A DNA stretch of 64,000 nt, taken from positions 434,001-498,000 of the forward strand of contig JADJFD010000001.1 in the NCBI GenBank assembly GCA_016708765.1. Reading direction: 5' to 3'. The notes beneath the pieces were generated by a model. It saw only the letters and a program-made list of their open reading frames with translations, made no database searches and had not been told where the DNA came from. Source of the stretch: Chitinophagaceae bacterium (GTDB taxonomy: Bacteria > Bacteroidota > Bacteroidia > Chitinophagales > Chitinophagaceae). Positions 35,802 through 43,991 of the stretch are shown here, piece by piece (position 1 is the first letter of the stretch; the number at the start of each line of letters is the position of its first letter). The position numbers were made by a program, and so were the translations under genes.

Positions 35802-36722
35802 ATGAAGAGATTGTTGCTACTGATTTTATTGTTTTCTTCTATATATGCCAGTTCACAATCTGTATTTGGTTATTGGTATGGCAATGCCAATGTAAAAACA
35901 AACAGCTCTGCAAATAACTACCTGGTGGAAATGGTATTGCAACCTGAAAAGAATTACGTAAAAGGAATTTTAAACTATTATTTCAAGAACACTTACCGAA
36001 GTGTAAAAGTGCAGGGAAATTACAATGCATCAACAAGACAATTAAGCTTATACAATATTCCCGTAGTTTATCATGGGTCTATTTCCAATTTTGAAGTTGA
36101 TTGTGAAATGAATATGCAGGCAACATTAAGGGTATCTCAATTAACATCTAATCTTGTTGGTTCATTCAGAAGTTTACCAGACTATACATACACCTGTCCT
36201 GAAATAGTTTTTGACCTTGTGATGAATGCTGACATCAGCAAAAAAGATTCTGTATTAAAGGCCATTAGCGAATACAAAGAAAACTATCAGGTGTGGCAAC
36301 CACAGATTGATGACACGTTGATATCAGTAACTGTTGTGCCACGAAAGGTGATAAATTATGTGGTAGAAGAGTCGTATAAAAAACGGGACAAAGAGATAGT
36401 TAATGAAATAGACGTAGAGTCAGACTCTTTACGAATTGATGTATATGATAATGGTGAAGTGGATGGAGATATCATTTCAGTTTTTTATAATGAAGGATTG
36501 ATATTGAACAGTCAGAAACTCACTCACAAATCAATCCGCATAGATGTTGTACTGGATAGTACTAAAGAATATAATGAAGTGTCTATGTATGCGGAGAACC
36601 TTGGATTAATTCCACCGAATACGGCTTTAATGATCGTAAATGATGGCAAGAACAAATTCAATATTCGACTTTCAAGCAATTTGGAAAAGAATGCAACGAT
36701 TAGGATTAAGAGAAAAAAATAA
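35802..36722 (+). CDS. Exported protein with Bacteroidota-specific C-terminal domain
   Basis: 306 residues with a signal peptide (LLLLILLFSSIYASSQS). Residues 20-140 look like a beta-barrel or lipocalin-like sheet (VFGYWYGNANVKTNSS, NYLVEMVLQPEKNYVKGILN). The last ~100 residues carry a module I have seen shared by many Bacteroidota exported proteins: RIDVYDNGEVDGDIISVFYN, then YAENLGLIPPNTALMIVNDG. The module probably forms a small beta-sandwich; its role is unknown. No catalytic motif was seen. The gene ends 40 bases before the convergent mgtC-like gene. Confidence 0.6.
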   Translation: MKRLLLLILLFSSIYASSQSVFGYWYGNANVKTNSSANNYLVEMVLQPEKNYVKGILNYYFKNTYRSVKVQGNYNASTRQLSLYNIPVVYHGSISNFEVDCEMNMQATLRVSQLTSNLVGSFRSLPDYTYTCPEIVFDLVMNADISKKDSVLKAISEYKENYQVWQPQIDDTLISVTVVPRKVINYVVEESYKKRDKEIVNEIDVESDSLRIDVYDNGEVDGDIISVFYNEGLILNSQKLTHKSIRIDVVLDSTKEYNEVSMYAENLGLIPPNTALMIVNDGKNKFNIRLSSNLEKNATIRIKRKK

Positions 36723-36762
36723 AAAATTCCTTTTCAATTAGTTATCAGCCGCAGCTTATAAA

Positions 36763-37407
36763 TTATAAGGAAAATGATAAGATAGATTTATTTTCTATCA
36801 AAAATTGTTCAACCCTATTTACTTTGCCTTCATTAATAACTACTTCTATTGAAACTTCTATTATATTATCAGACAGAATGATTTTTTTGACTTCTACTGA
36901 TTTTACTAAACTACGTAGTTCATCAATAAATTTTTCTTTATAACTAGTATTTTGTTTTATAAAAGTAACTTTTAGTAGCTTGGTGATTTTTTTTGACCTA
37001 AACAATCTATTTATTAATGGTGTAAGAAAGATAATTAGTAATGTTCCCCCCATGAAAGTTGCAGCAAGATAAAACTCACTGAAACCAATTGCAAGACCTA
37101 CAGCAGCAGCCAACCATATTATTCCAGCAGTAGTTAGGCCAGAAATAGAAAACCCATCTTTAAATATAGCCCCAGCTCCTAAAAAACCAACGCCACTTAC
37201 AACATAAGCCGCAATATGTGTAGGATTATTTGTTCCACCAACTTTGTAAGATAAAATACCGAATAATGTAGCTCCAAGACAAATAATTGTAATTGTTTTT
37301 AGACCTGCAACTTTATCTTTTAGCTCTCTTTCAAGACCTAGAATTATGCCAGCTACTATTGCAAACAGAGCCTTATAAACATCTAAAATTTCCCAATGAT
37401 CAACCAT
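36763..37407 (-). CDS. MgtC/SapB-family membrane protein
   Basis: 214 residues. The N-terminal ~130 residues hold the MgtC core: ALFAIVAGIILGLERELKDK with the conserved Glu-Arg-Glu, TIICLGATLFGILSYKVGGT, VVSGVGFLGAGAIFKDGFSI and GLTTAGIIWLAAAVGLAIGF. The C-terminal ~80 residues form a cytosolic domain resembling ACT. The family affects magnesium limitation responses and cell envelope energetics in other bacteria. The start lies 10 bases after the parC stop, so it is probably co-transcribed with parC. Confidence 0.9.
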   Translation of the reverse strand: MVDHWEILDVYKALFAIVAGIILGLERELKDKVAGLKTITIICLGATLFGILSYKVGGTNNPTHIAAYVVSGVGFLGAGAIFKDGFSISGLTTAGIIWLAAAVGLAIGFSEFYLAATFMGGTLLIIFLTPLINRLFRSKKITKLLKVTFIKQNTSYKEKFIDELRSLVKSVEVKKIILSDNIIEVSIEVVINEGKVNRVEQFLIENKSILSFSL

Positions 37408-37417
37408 TGCTATACTT

Positions 37418-39928
37418 TTAAAATAATTCAGTTTGATTCGTATCCTTCTCTTTTACCCATTCCATTTCGGTTGATTTGCTATAGTCAGCCATTTTAGTTC
37501 CTACTGTTCTGTAGCCTGTAATTTCTGCAATCTTGGCAATTTTTAATTTCCCTTTTCTTATTTGTGCTCCTCTGCCCTGCTGCATTGCCAGAATCGGCTC
37601 TTCCATTGTTGTTACAGTTTCTACATAATTACCATCGCCATCTTTAATAAATAAAAACTTGCTCTTTAAAGTCGTCGTTTCAATTTTGAAACGCTTGGCC
37701 ATAAACTGTTTCGACTTCATATCAACATAGATAGCCGTAATAATTTTATCAGGATTGAATTTTTCAATAGCTATTACTTTCTCAGAATCTATCTTTTGAG
37801 TTAATTCCTGATCTGTTATTTCGTAATTACCATCTCTGTACAAAACTAAAATCGTATCGACTGCATCAAACATACCGAGGTATTCACCTTTTTCATCCAT
37901 ATTCAATCTGCCAAACTGTTCATCATACCATAGCTTCTTCCCAGCGATAGTCGAAACTCCGGCTTCTTTTAGTTTTACTGATTTGATTGGATACTTGGTA
38001 ACAGTGTTTCCTAAACTACTTCTACCTTTTATTTCCAAATCGGAGAAACCAAATTCCAGCTCCTTTATTCTTGCTTTGCTTGATGGCATCAACATAATTT
38101 TCACCAGTTCAGCTTCAGCATTAGCATTGACAGATAAATAATGAACCTTACTTTTTTCATCACCTTTCGTCAGATCATATTCTTTCTCTCTTGTAACACC
38201 CGTTACATTAAATCGCTTGGCAAAACTTTTACCCGATTTGCCATCAGTGTAGATCATATTGTAAGTGGTACGTTCATCATTCTTCTGGAAAACTGCTACA
38301 TGCAAAATATCTTTGCCGATAAACGTTTTATCCGAAACCTTTACCACTTTCATTGTTCCCCTTTTCGAGAAAGCAATAATGTCATCAAGATCTGAACATT
38401 CAAATAAGAATTCATCTTTCTTTAACCCAGTGCCAATAAATCCTTCTTCTTTATTTACATATAATTTGGTGTTAGCAATAGCGACATGCTTCGCCTCTAT
38501 TACTTCAAATTCTTTTATCTCAGTTCTTCTTTCTCTTCCTTTGCTGTATTTCTTCAACAGGTTTTCAAAATAAGCTACTGCAAAATCAACAAGATTGTTT
38601 AAATCATGTTTCACCTGTTTAATATCTGCTTCAAGACCTTTTATCTGATCATTCAGCTCATCAATGTCTAATTTGTAAATACGACGAACAGGCTTCTCTG
38701 TCAGTTTTATTATATCTTCTCTGGTAATCTCTCTTTTTAATTGTTTCTTAAAAGGAATAAATGCTTTGTCAATTGCTTCCAGTACTTTATCCCAGGTTTC
38801 ATGCTTCTTCTCCAACTCCTTATAAATCTTTTCTTCAAAGAATATTTTTTCCAGCGAAGTGTAATGCCATTTTTCCTGAAGCTCTCCCAATTTTATCTGC
38901 AATTCTTTTTCAAGCAAGTCTCTTGTCTTATCAACAGAAAGTTTCAATAACTCTTGAACACCTAAAAATTCAGGCTTGTGATTAACAATTACACAGGCAT
39001 TGGGAGAAATTGAAGTTTCGCAATCGGTAAATTTATATAACGCATCAATTGTGATATCAGGAGAAATGCCCGGAGCCAGATCAACCTGTATCTCGACTTC
39101 GGCAGCAGTATTATCAGTTACTTTCTTAATTTTTATTTTTCCCTGATCATTTGCCTTTACAATAGACTCCATCAATTGAGAAGTAGTTACACCGTATGGA
39201 ACACTTTTGATCAGTAATGTCTTCTTATCTGACTCTTCAATGTGTGCCCTAACTTTTACCTTACCACCTCTTTTCCCCTGATTATAATCTGTAACATCAA
39301 TCATTCCGCCAGTCAAAAAATCTGGCATTAAATCAAACTTTTTACCTTTTAAATATTTAATAGAGGAATCAATCAGTTCGCAGAAATTATGAGGAAGAAT
39401 TTTTGTTGATAATCCTACAGCAATTCCATCTGCACCTTGTGCTAATAACAAAGGAAATTTCATCGGCAATGTGACCGGTTCATTTTTTCTGCCATCATAG
39501 CTCAATTGCCAGACTGTTGTTTTAGCATTAAAAGCAACTTCTAAAGCAAACTTACTGGGCCTTGCTTCAATATATCTAGGTGCTGCGGCATCATCACCTG
39601 TCCTTACATCGCCCCAGTTACCTTGTGTATCAATCATTAGGTCTTTTTGACCCATATTCACTAAAGCATCGCCAATACTTGCATCGCCATGCGGATGGTA
39701 CTGCATTGCTTGCCCAATAATATTCGCCACTTTATTGAAACGGCCATCATCCATTTCCTTCATGGCATGAAGTATGCGGCGCTGTACTGGCTTTAATCCG
39801 TCTTCTAAAGCAGGTACAGCTCTTTCCAGTATTACATAGGAAGCATAATCGAGAAACCAAGTTTTGTACTGGCCATGTAATCCTGTATCAATATTTTGAA
39901 CGTCAGTATTTTTTTTCTTTGCTGCCAT
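37418..39928 (-). CDS. parC: DNA topoisomerase IV subunit A
   Basis: An 836-residue type IIA topoisomerase cleavage subunit. The breakage-reunion domain shows YASYVILERAVPALEDGLKP, AMQYHPHGDASIGDALVNMG and the active-site Tyr119 in APRYIEARPS. A coiled coil follows (about 340-450), and the C-terminal beta-pinwheel is present but the GyrA box is not, which supports ParC over GyrA. With ParE it decatenates daughter chromosomes. The parE, methyltransferase and DUF1835 genes precede it on the same strand; a 138-base gap before parC may hold its own promoter. Confidence 0.94.
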   Translation of the reverse strand: MAAKKKNTDVQNIDTGLHGQYKTWFLDYASYVILERAVPALEDGLKPVQRRILHAMKEMDDGRFNKVANIIGQAMQYHPHGDASIGDALVNMGQKDLMIDTQGNWGDVRTGDDAAAPRYIEARPSKFALEVAFNAKTTVWQLSYDGRKNEPVTLPMKFPLLLAQGADGIAVGLSTKILPHNFCELIDSSIKYLKGKKFDLMPDFLTGGMIDVTDYNQGKRGGKVKVRAHIEESDKKTLLIKSVPYGVTTSQLMESIVKANDQGKIKIKKVTDNTAAEVEIQVDLAPGISPDITIDALYKFTDCETSISPNACVIVNHKPEFLGVQELLKLSVDKTRDLLEKELQIKLGELQEKWHYTSLEKIFFEEKIYKELEKKHETWDKVLEAIDKAFIPFKKQLKREITREDIIKLTEKPVRRIYKLDIDELNDQIKGLEADIKQVKHDLNNLVDFAVAYFENLLKKYSKGRERRTEIKEFEVIEAKHVAIANTKLYVNKEEGFIGTGLKKDEFLFECSDLDDIIAFSKRGTMKVVKVSDKTFIGKDILHVAVFQKNDERTTYNMIYTDGKSGKSFAKRFNVTGVTREKEYDLTKGDEKSKVHYLSVNANAEAELVKIMLMPSSKARIKELEFGFSDLEIKGRSSLGNTVTKYPIKSVKLKEAGVSTIAGKKLWYDEQFGRLNMDEKGEYLGMFDAVDTILVLYRDGNYEITDQELTQKIDSEKVIAIEKFNPDKIITAIYVDMKSKQFMAKRFKIETTTLKSKFLFIKDGDGNYVETVTTMEEPILAMQQGRGAQIRKGKLKIAKIAEITGYRTVGTKMADYSKSTEMEWVKEKDTNQTELF

Positions 39929-40066
39929 TTTATTTCTTTCCTATTATTCCGAGATGTTTTTATTTGAATCCTTCATCTGTTTTAATTCGTAACCAAAAAT
40001 CAATCCATTGATGAATGTCCGAATAAGACAATTCCAATTAACTGCACAAGGGCTACATGTTAAAAA

Positions 40067-40921
40067 TTAATTCTCAGATAAGTTTTCATCAACAATTGCC
40101 TCTGCCTTTTTTCCACCTTCCAGCTTAACATCAAAATCTTTCCACCCCTTTTCAATATCACCATTCACTTGAATTCTACCTTCATTGATTAGTTGCTTAA
40201 TACGCCACTCGATAAAAACATCACCAGTTTTAATTTTCATTCTGTTTAAGGTATTCCCAACTAATCGCCAGGCTTTTTGCCATTCGGGTGTAAGATTCTT
40301 TAAAATTTCATTATCATAAAATTTCTCTTCCTTTCCCTCTATCTTCTTTCCTCCTTCCAGAATTCTCACCATTGAATTATCATCACCTAATTTCTTCCAT
40401 TCATCTGGATCAATTTCGAATTCACTAAGCGTAACCGGTCTTGCAAGTTTTTTTGCTTTTAAGAATTCTGAAGGCTGTATTTCATTCAGCCATGAAGGAT
40501 AAAATATCTGACCTTTATCATTGATAAAAGGAAGATTGTTCATGTACAATACCATTACCCTTCCTTGGTATTCACTAAGTTCAGGCATCATCCTGTAATA
40601 GCCGCACACATCATGTTGATTCTGTCCCATCCAAATCCATAATTGTTCTTCCGGATTTTCATCAAGCTTTGCTTTTAACTGACTTATAGTTTCCCTGTCG
40701 TCAACTTCGTTAATCTCATTCTTACTATAATGTGAGTGCTTTATCAATTCCATCCACCAGTCTGTTCTTGCTTGCCAGCCTTCAGGAGTATCAATGCCAG
40801 CAAGTGGTCCGACAGCATAATCGTCTCTAATCTGAATGATTTCTCCTGCCAATGTTTCATCTAACTCTATTACCTGTTTCATCAGGTCTATCTCACTTTC
40901 ATTAAATACTATGTGTATCAT
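40067..40921 (-). CDS. DUF1835/DUF3658 protein
   Basis: 284 residues, soluble. The N-terminal half (IHIVFNESEIDLMKQVIELD, then IIQIRDDYAVGPLAGI) matches DUF1835, an alpha/beta domain. The C-terminal part (FIEWRIKQLINEGRIQVNGD) matches the DUF3658 helix-turn-helix-like segment that usually follows it. Function is unknown. It starts three bases after the methyltransferase stop codon, so it is in the parE-methyltransferase-DUF1835 unit. Confidence 0.75.
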   Translation of the reverse strand: MIHIVFNESEIDLMKQVIELDETLAGEIIQIRDDYAVGPLAGIDTPEGWQARTDWWMELIKHSHYSKNEINEVDDRETISQLKAKLDENPEEQLWIWMGQNQHDVCGYYRMMPELSEYQGRVMVLYMNNLPFINDKGQIFYPSWLNEIQPSEFLKAKKLARPVTLSEFEIDPDEWKKLGDDNSMVRILEGGKKIEGKEEKFYDNEILKNLTPEWQKAWRLVGNTLNRMKIKTGDVFIEWRIKQLINEGRIQVNGDIEKGWKDFDVKLEGGKKAEAIVDENLSEN

Positions 40922-40924
40922 CTT

Positions 40925-41713
40925 TTATTTTTTGTTTGGTTGTATTATATAATAAACACAAGTTGTTAAAAAATTTCTCACAAATGGGATTGCCTTTATC
41001 AGTAATCCTTGCCTTTTTGGTTTCCATCCAAATTTCCATTCATAAATCGGATTTAATAAATAATGCCGGTGATGTGGAATGCTATAACCTTCTTCTTTAC
41101 AAATCTTTTCAAATCGTTCTATGCTGATACCTGTTTCTCGTATCTCCATCATCTCTGCTACATTCTCTTTCCTATTCTTCAAAATTGCTTTATACATAAA
41201 CTTTGGCAACAAATGAATATAAGGCAGTTTTGAAATTTTTGATTTACAAATCTGCTGGTGTCCGCCAAATGGCATATACCATGGTGGAAATCCAAAGAAC
41301 ACAATTCCTTCTGGCTTCAAAAAATTTTTCATCCAGCCGATTAGCTTTGCTTGGTCATGAATATGCTCAATCACATCTTTCAAAATAATTATGTCAAACA
41401 ACCCATTAAAATCTTTCTCTACATCCACTTCATAAATATCTTTCACTACAAAGCTTAATTTACCAGATGCAATATCTTCTGGTAAGAACTTTTGTGCATC
41501 CACTATTCTTGGCGCATCCAATTCCACTCCCACTCCTACACAGCCTTTATTAATAAATGCTTTTAAAACTCCACCCTCGCCACAACCTATTTCTAATACT
41601 CTCATTCCTCCAGCTATCGGAAACTTTTCTTCAATAAAAGGAATCACATATTTCTCTGCATTCAAAACCTGAATGTCGAAGTATCTTTTTCTATCTGCGT
41701 GAAATTCAAACAT
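40925..41713 (-). CDS. Class I SAM-dependent methyltransferase
   Basis: 262 residues. The SAM-binding motif I is MRVLEIGCGEGGVLKAFINK (about 37-56), motif II acidic VGVELDAPRIVDA, motif IV FDIIILKDVIEHIHD and the post-motif LKPEGIVFFGFPPWYMPFGG. The C-terminal part is less typical and may set substrate choice; the overall form resembles UbiE/small-molecule methyltransferases. The acceptor is unknown. It starts four bases after the parE stop codon. Confidence 0.85.
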   Translation of the reverse strand: MFEFHADRKRYFDIQVLNAEKYVIPFIEEKFPIAGGMRVLEIGCGEGGVLKAFINKGCVGVGVELDAPRIVDAQKFLPEDIASGKLSFVVKDIYEVDVEKDFNGLFDIIILKDVIEHIHDQAKLIGWMKNFLKPEGIVFFGFPPWYMPFGGHQQICKSKISKLPYIHLLPKFMYKAILKNRKENVAEMMEIRETGISIERFEKICKEEGYSIPHHRHYLLNPIYEWKFGWKPKRQGLLIKAIPFVRNFLTTCVYYIIQPNKK

Positions 41714-41717
41714 CTAT

Positions 41718-43615
41718 TTAATTACTTTCCACAGGAGCGTCAAGCTCAACTTTCAGATTGTTAATAATAAATTCCTGTCTGTCTGGTGTATTTTTTCCCA
41801 TATAAAAATCAAGCAAATCCTGAATATGCTCTCCAGCTTCTAATCCCATCAATGTTGTTTTCATTTCATCTCCAATAAATTGACCAAATTCATCCGGCGA
41901 TATTTCACCTAATCCTTTGAAACGGGTTATCTCTGGTTTACTACCCAACTTTTTAACTGCATCGGCTTTCTCATCTTCACTATAGCAATAAATAGTCTCC
42001 TGTTTATTCCTAACTCTGAATAAAGGTGTTTCTAAAATATAAACATGGTTATGCTTTACCAAGTCAGGGAAAAATTGCAAAAAGAATGTCATCAATAACA
42101 AACGTATATGCATTCCATCCACATCGGCATCAGTTGCAATTACAATATTATTGAAACGAAGGCCTTCCATTCCTTCTTCAATATTCAATGCATGCTGTAA
42201 AAGGTTGAACTCTTCATTTTCATACACCACTTTCTTTGTCAGTCCAAAGCAGTTCAGCGGTTTTCCACGAAGACTAAACACAGCCTGCGTTTCTACATTT
42301 CTTGATTTGGTGATGGAACCGCTGGCACTATCCCCTTCCGTAATAAAGATGGTTGTTGCATTTTGTTTTTCTACAAACAATTCCTTTCCCTTCGATGGAG
42401 ATTCATCATTCAAATGTACTCGGCAATCTCGTAGTTTTTATTATGAAGATTGGCTTTCTTAGCTCTTTCATTCGCCAGCTTTTTAATACCGGCCATATCT
42501 TTTCTTTCTCTCTCACTTTGCTCAATACGTTTTTTCAATGCCTCTGCAGTAGCAGGATTCTTGTGCAAATAATTATCCAGCTCTTTAGAAAGAAAGTCGC
42601 TGAAAAACTGCCGCATACTTGGCCCTTTGGTGTCTACGTTTACAGAACCCAATTTTGTTTTTGTCTGAGATTCAAAAACAGGTTCAACTACACGAACAGA
42701 AACCGCAGCTACAATACCTGTCCTTATATCAGAAGCATCATAATCTTTCTTATAAAATTCCCGGATGGTTTTTACATACATTTCCCGAAAAGCTTGGTGA
42801 TGTGTGCCGCCTTGTGTTGTATGTTGTCCATTTACAAAACTGTAAATATCTTCTCCGTAATCATTGGTATGTGAAAGGGCAATTTCCATATCATTGCCTT
42901 TCAGATGTATTATTGGGTAACGAATTTCATCTTCATTCGTTTTGCGTTGCAACAGATCTAGCAATCCATTCTTACTTACAAAACTCTTACCGTTAAAAAC
43001 AATTTTCAATCCTGCATTCAGAAAGCAATAATTCCAAATCTGATTCTCCAGAAATTCAGAATGGTATTTATAATTCTTAAATATCTGTTCATCGGGAATA
43101 AAAGTTACCAATGTCCCGTTTTCTTCACCAGTCTTTGCTTCCTTATGTTCTTTTATTAAAACGCCTCTTTCAAATTCAGCCGTTTTTTCTTTTCCTTCTC
43201 GTACAGCAGTTACTTTAAAATAATTACTCAATGCATTCACCGCTTTCGTACCCACACCATTCAAACCCACAGATTTTTGAAAAGCCTTACTGTCGTATTT
43301 CGCACCAGTATTTATTTTGCTCACTACATCCACCACTTTTCCCAATGGAATACCACGGCCATAATCTCTAACAGTCACTGTTTTCCCATCTATCGTCAGC
43401 TCCACAGTTTTGCCATGACCCATTGTATATTCATCAATACAATTGTCCATCACTTCTTTCACCAGCACATAAATACCATCATCAGGAGAGGCGCCGTCGC
43501 CAAGTTTACCAATATACATACCCGGCCGAAGGCGGATATGTTCTTTCCAGTCGAGAGATTTTATACTGTCTTCGTCGTAATTAAAAAGGTCGGTCTTTTC
43601 TTTTTCTTTTGCCAT
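41718..43615 (-). pseudogene. parE: DNA topoisomerase IV subunit B, frameshifted by one missing base
   Basis: The ATPase half (to about residue 396) shows the GHKL motifs EVMDNCIDEYTMGHGKTVEL, RDYGRGIPLGKVVD and KSVGLNGVGTKAVNALSNYF. The frame then ends in N-Y-E-I-A-E-Y-I and stop (42410). Adding one pyrimidine between bases 42433 and 42434 restores the family sequence N-L-R-D-C-R-V-H-L-N-D-E-S-P, leading into the TOPRIM domain ITEGDSASGSI and ending at 41718, giving 632 residues, the normal length. ParE is essential, so a sequence error is likely. It heads the parE-methyltransferase-DUF1835 gene run. Confidence 0.9.
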
Positions 43616-43678
43616 TGCTCACTTAAGTTTTTCAGAGATATTTTGTTGCCCAACTTCCTGTTCCCTGAGCATCGTCCC

Positions 43679-43697
43679 TTGCGTCGCACTCTTGTAC
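43679..43697. repeat. 19-base dispersed repeat copy
   Basis: TTGCGTCGCACTCTTGTAC, identical to the copy at about 16310-16328. Confidence 0.7.
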
Positions 43698-43732
43698 GTT
43701 CGGTTCTTTACTCAGCTTTTTTACATAGAGAG

Positions 43733-43740
43733 CAAATATA
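43733..43740 (-). promoter_or_regulatory. -7 element TATATTTG for parE
   Basis: Minus-strand TAnnTTTG, 117 bases upstream of the parE start; no good -33 was seen. Confidence 0.35.
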
Positions 43741-43765
43741 ACAAAACGGCCTTAGCGATAGGAAT

Positions 43766-43798
43766 TTAGAGTTATTCACTTGATGTGAATAACTCTAA
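43766..43798. repeat. Perfect 14-bp inverted repeat, 5-base loop
   Basis: TTAGAGTTATTCAC-TTGAT-GTGAATAACTCTAA. No T-run on either side. It lies 194 bases downstream of rnr and 151 bases upstream of parE. Confidence 0.8.
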
Positions 43799-43991
43799 GG
43801 AACAATACGAACTGAACTTTTTATTATAGAAATGGATTTAGTATAAGAAAAATGAGTTAGTAAAGGAAAGTGCAGCCAAAAAGTAAAAAGACTACTTAAC
43901 TGGATAGAATTGTTCCTTAAAATTGGAGTAAGGATTCTAAAAATACTTGACTTTTCTCATAGAAAAATATCTTATTTTATTAGAAAAGAAA

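Larger units (their letters stand above)
43616..43991. other. Intergenic region between rnr and parE with repeats and inverted repeats
   Basis: 376 bases without a gene. 43661-43712 holds a dispersed repeat including TTGCGTCGCACTCTTGTAC, also present in the sdhC-sdhA gap. 43733-43740 on the minus strand is TATATTTG, a -7 element for parE. 43766-43798 is a perfect 14-bp inverted repeat (see separate entry) flanked by a wider pair AAGGAACAAT (43797-43806) and ATTGTTCCTT (43909-43918). The rest is AT-rich, with nothing further seen. Confidence 0.5.

Noticed and set aside
42353..43741. Several open frames of 125-173 codons antisense to parE
   Set aside because: They are shadows of the conserved parE sequence on the minus strand.
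43766..43798. Terminator for rnr
   Set aside because: The stem is perfect, but no T-run follows on either strand and it is 194 bases past the rnr stop codon.
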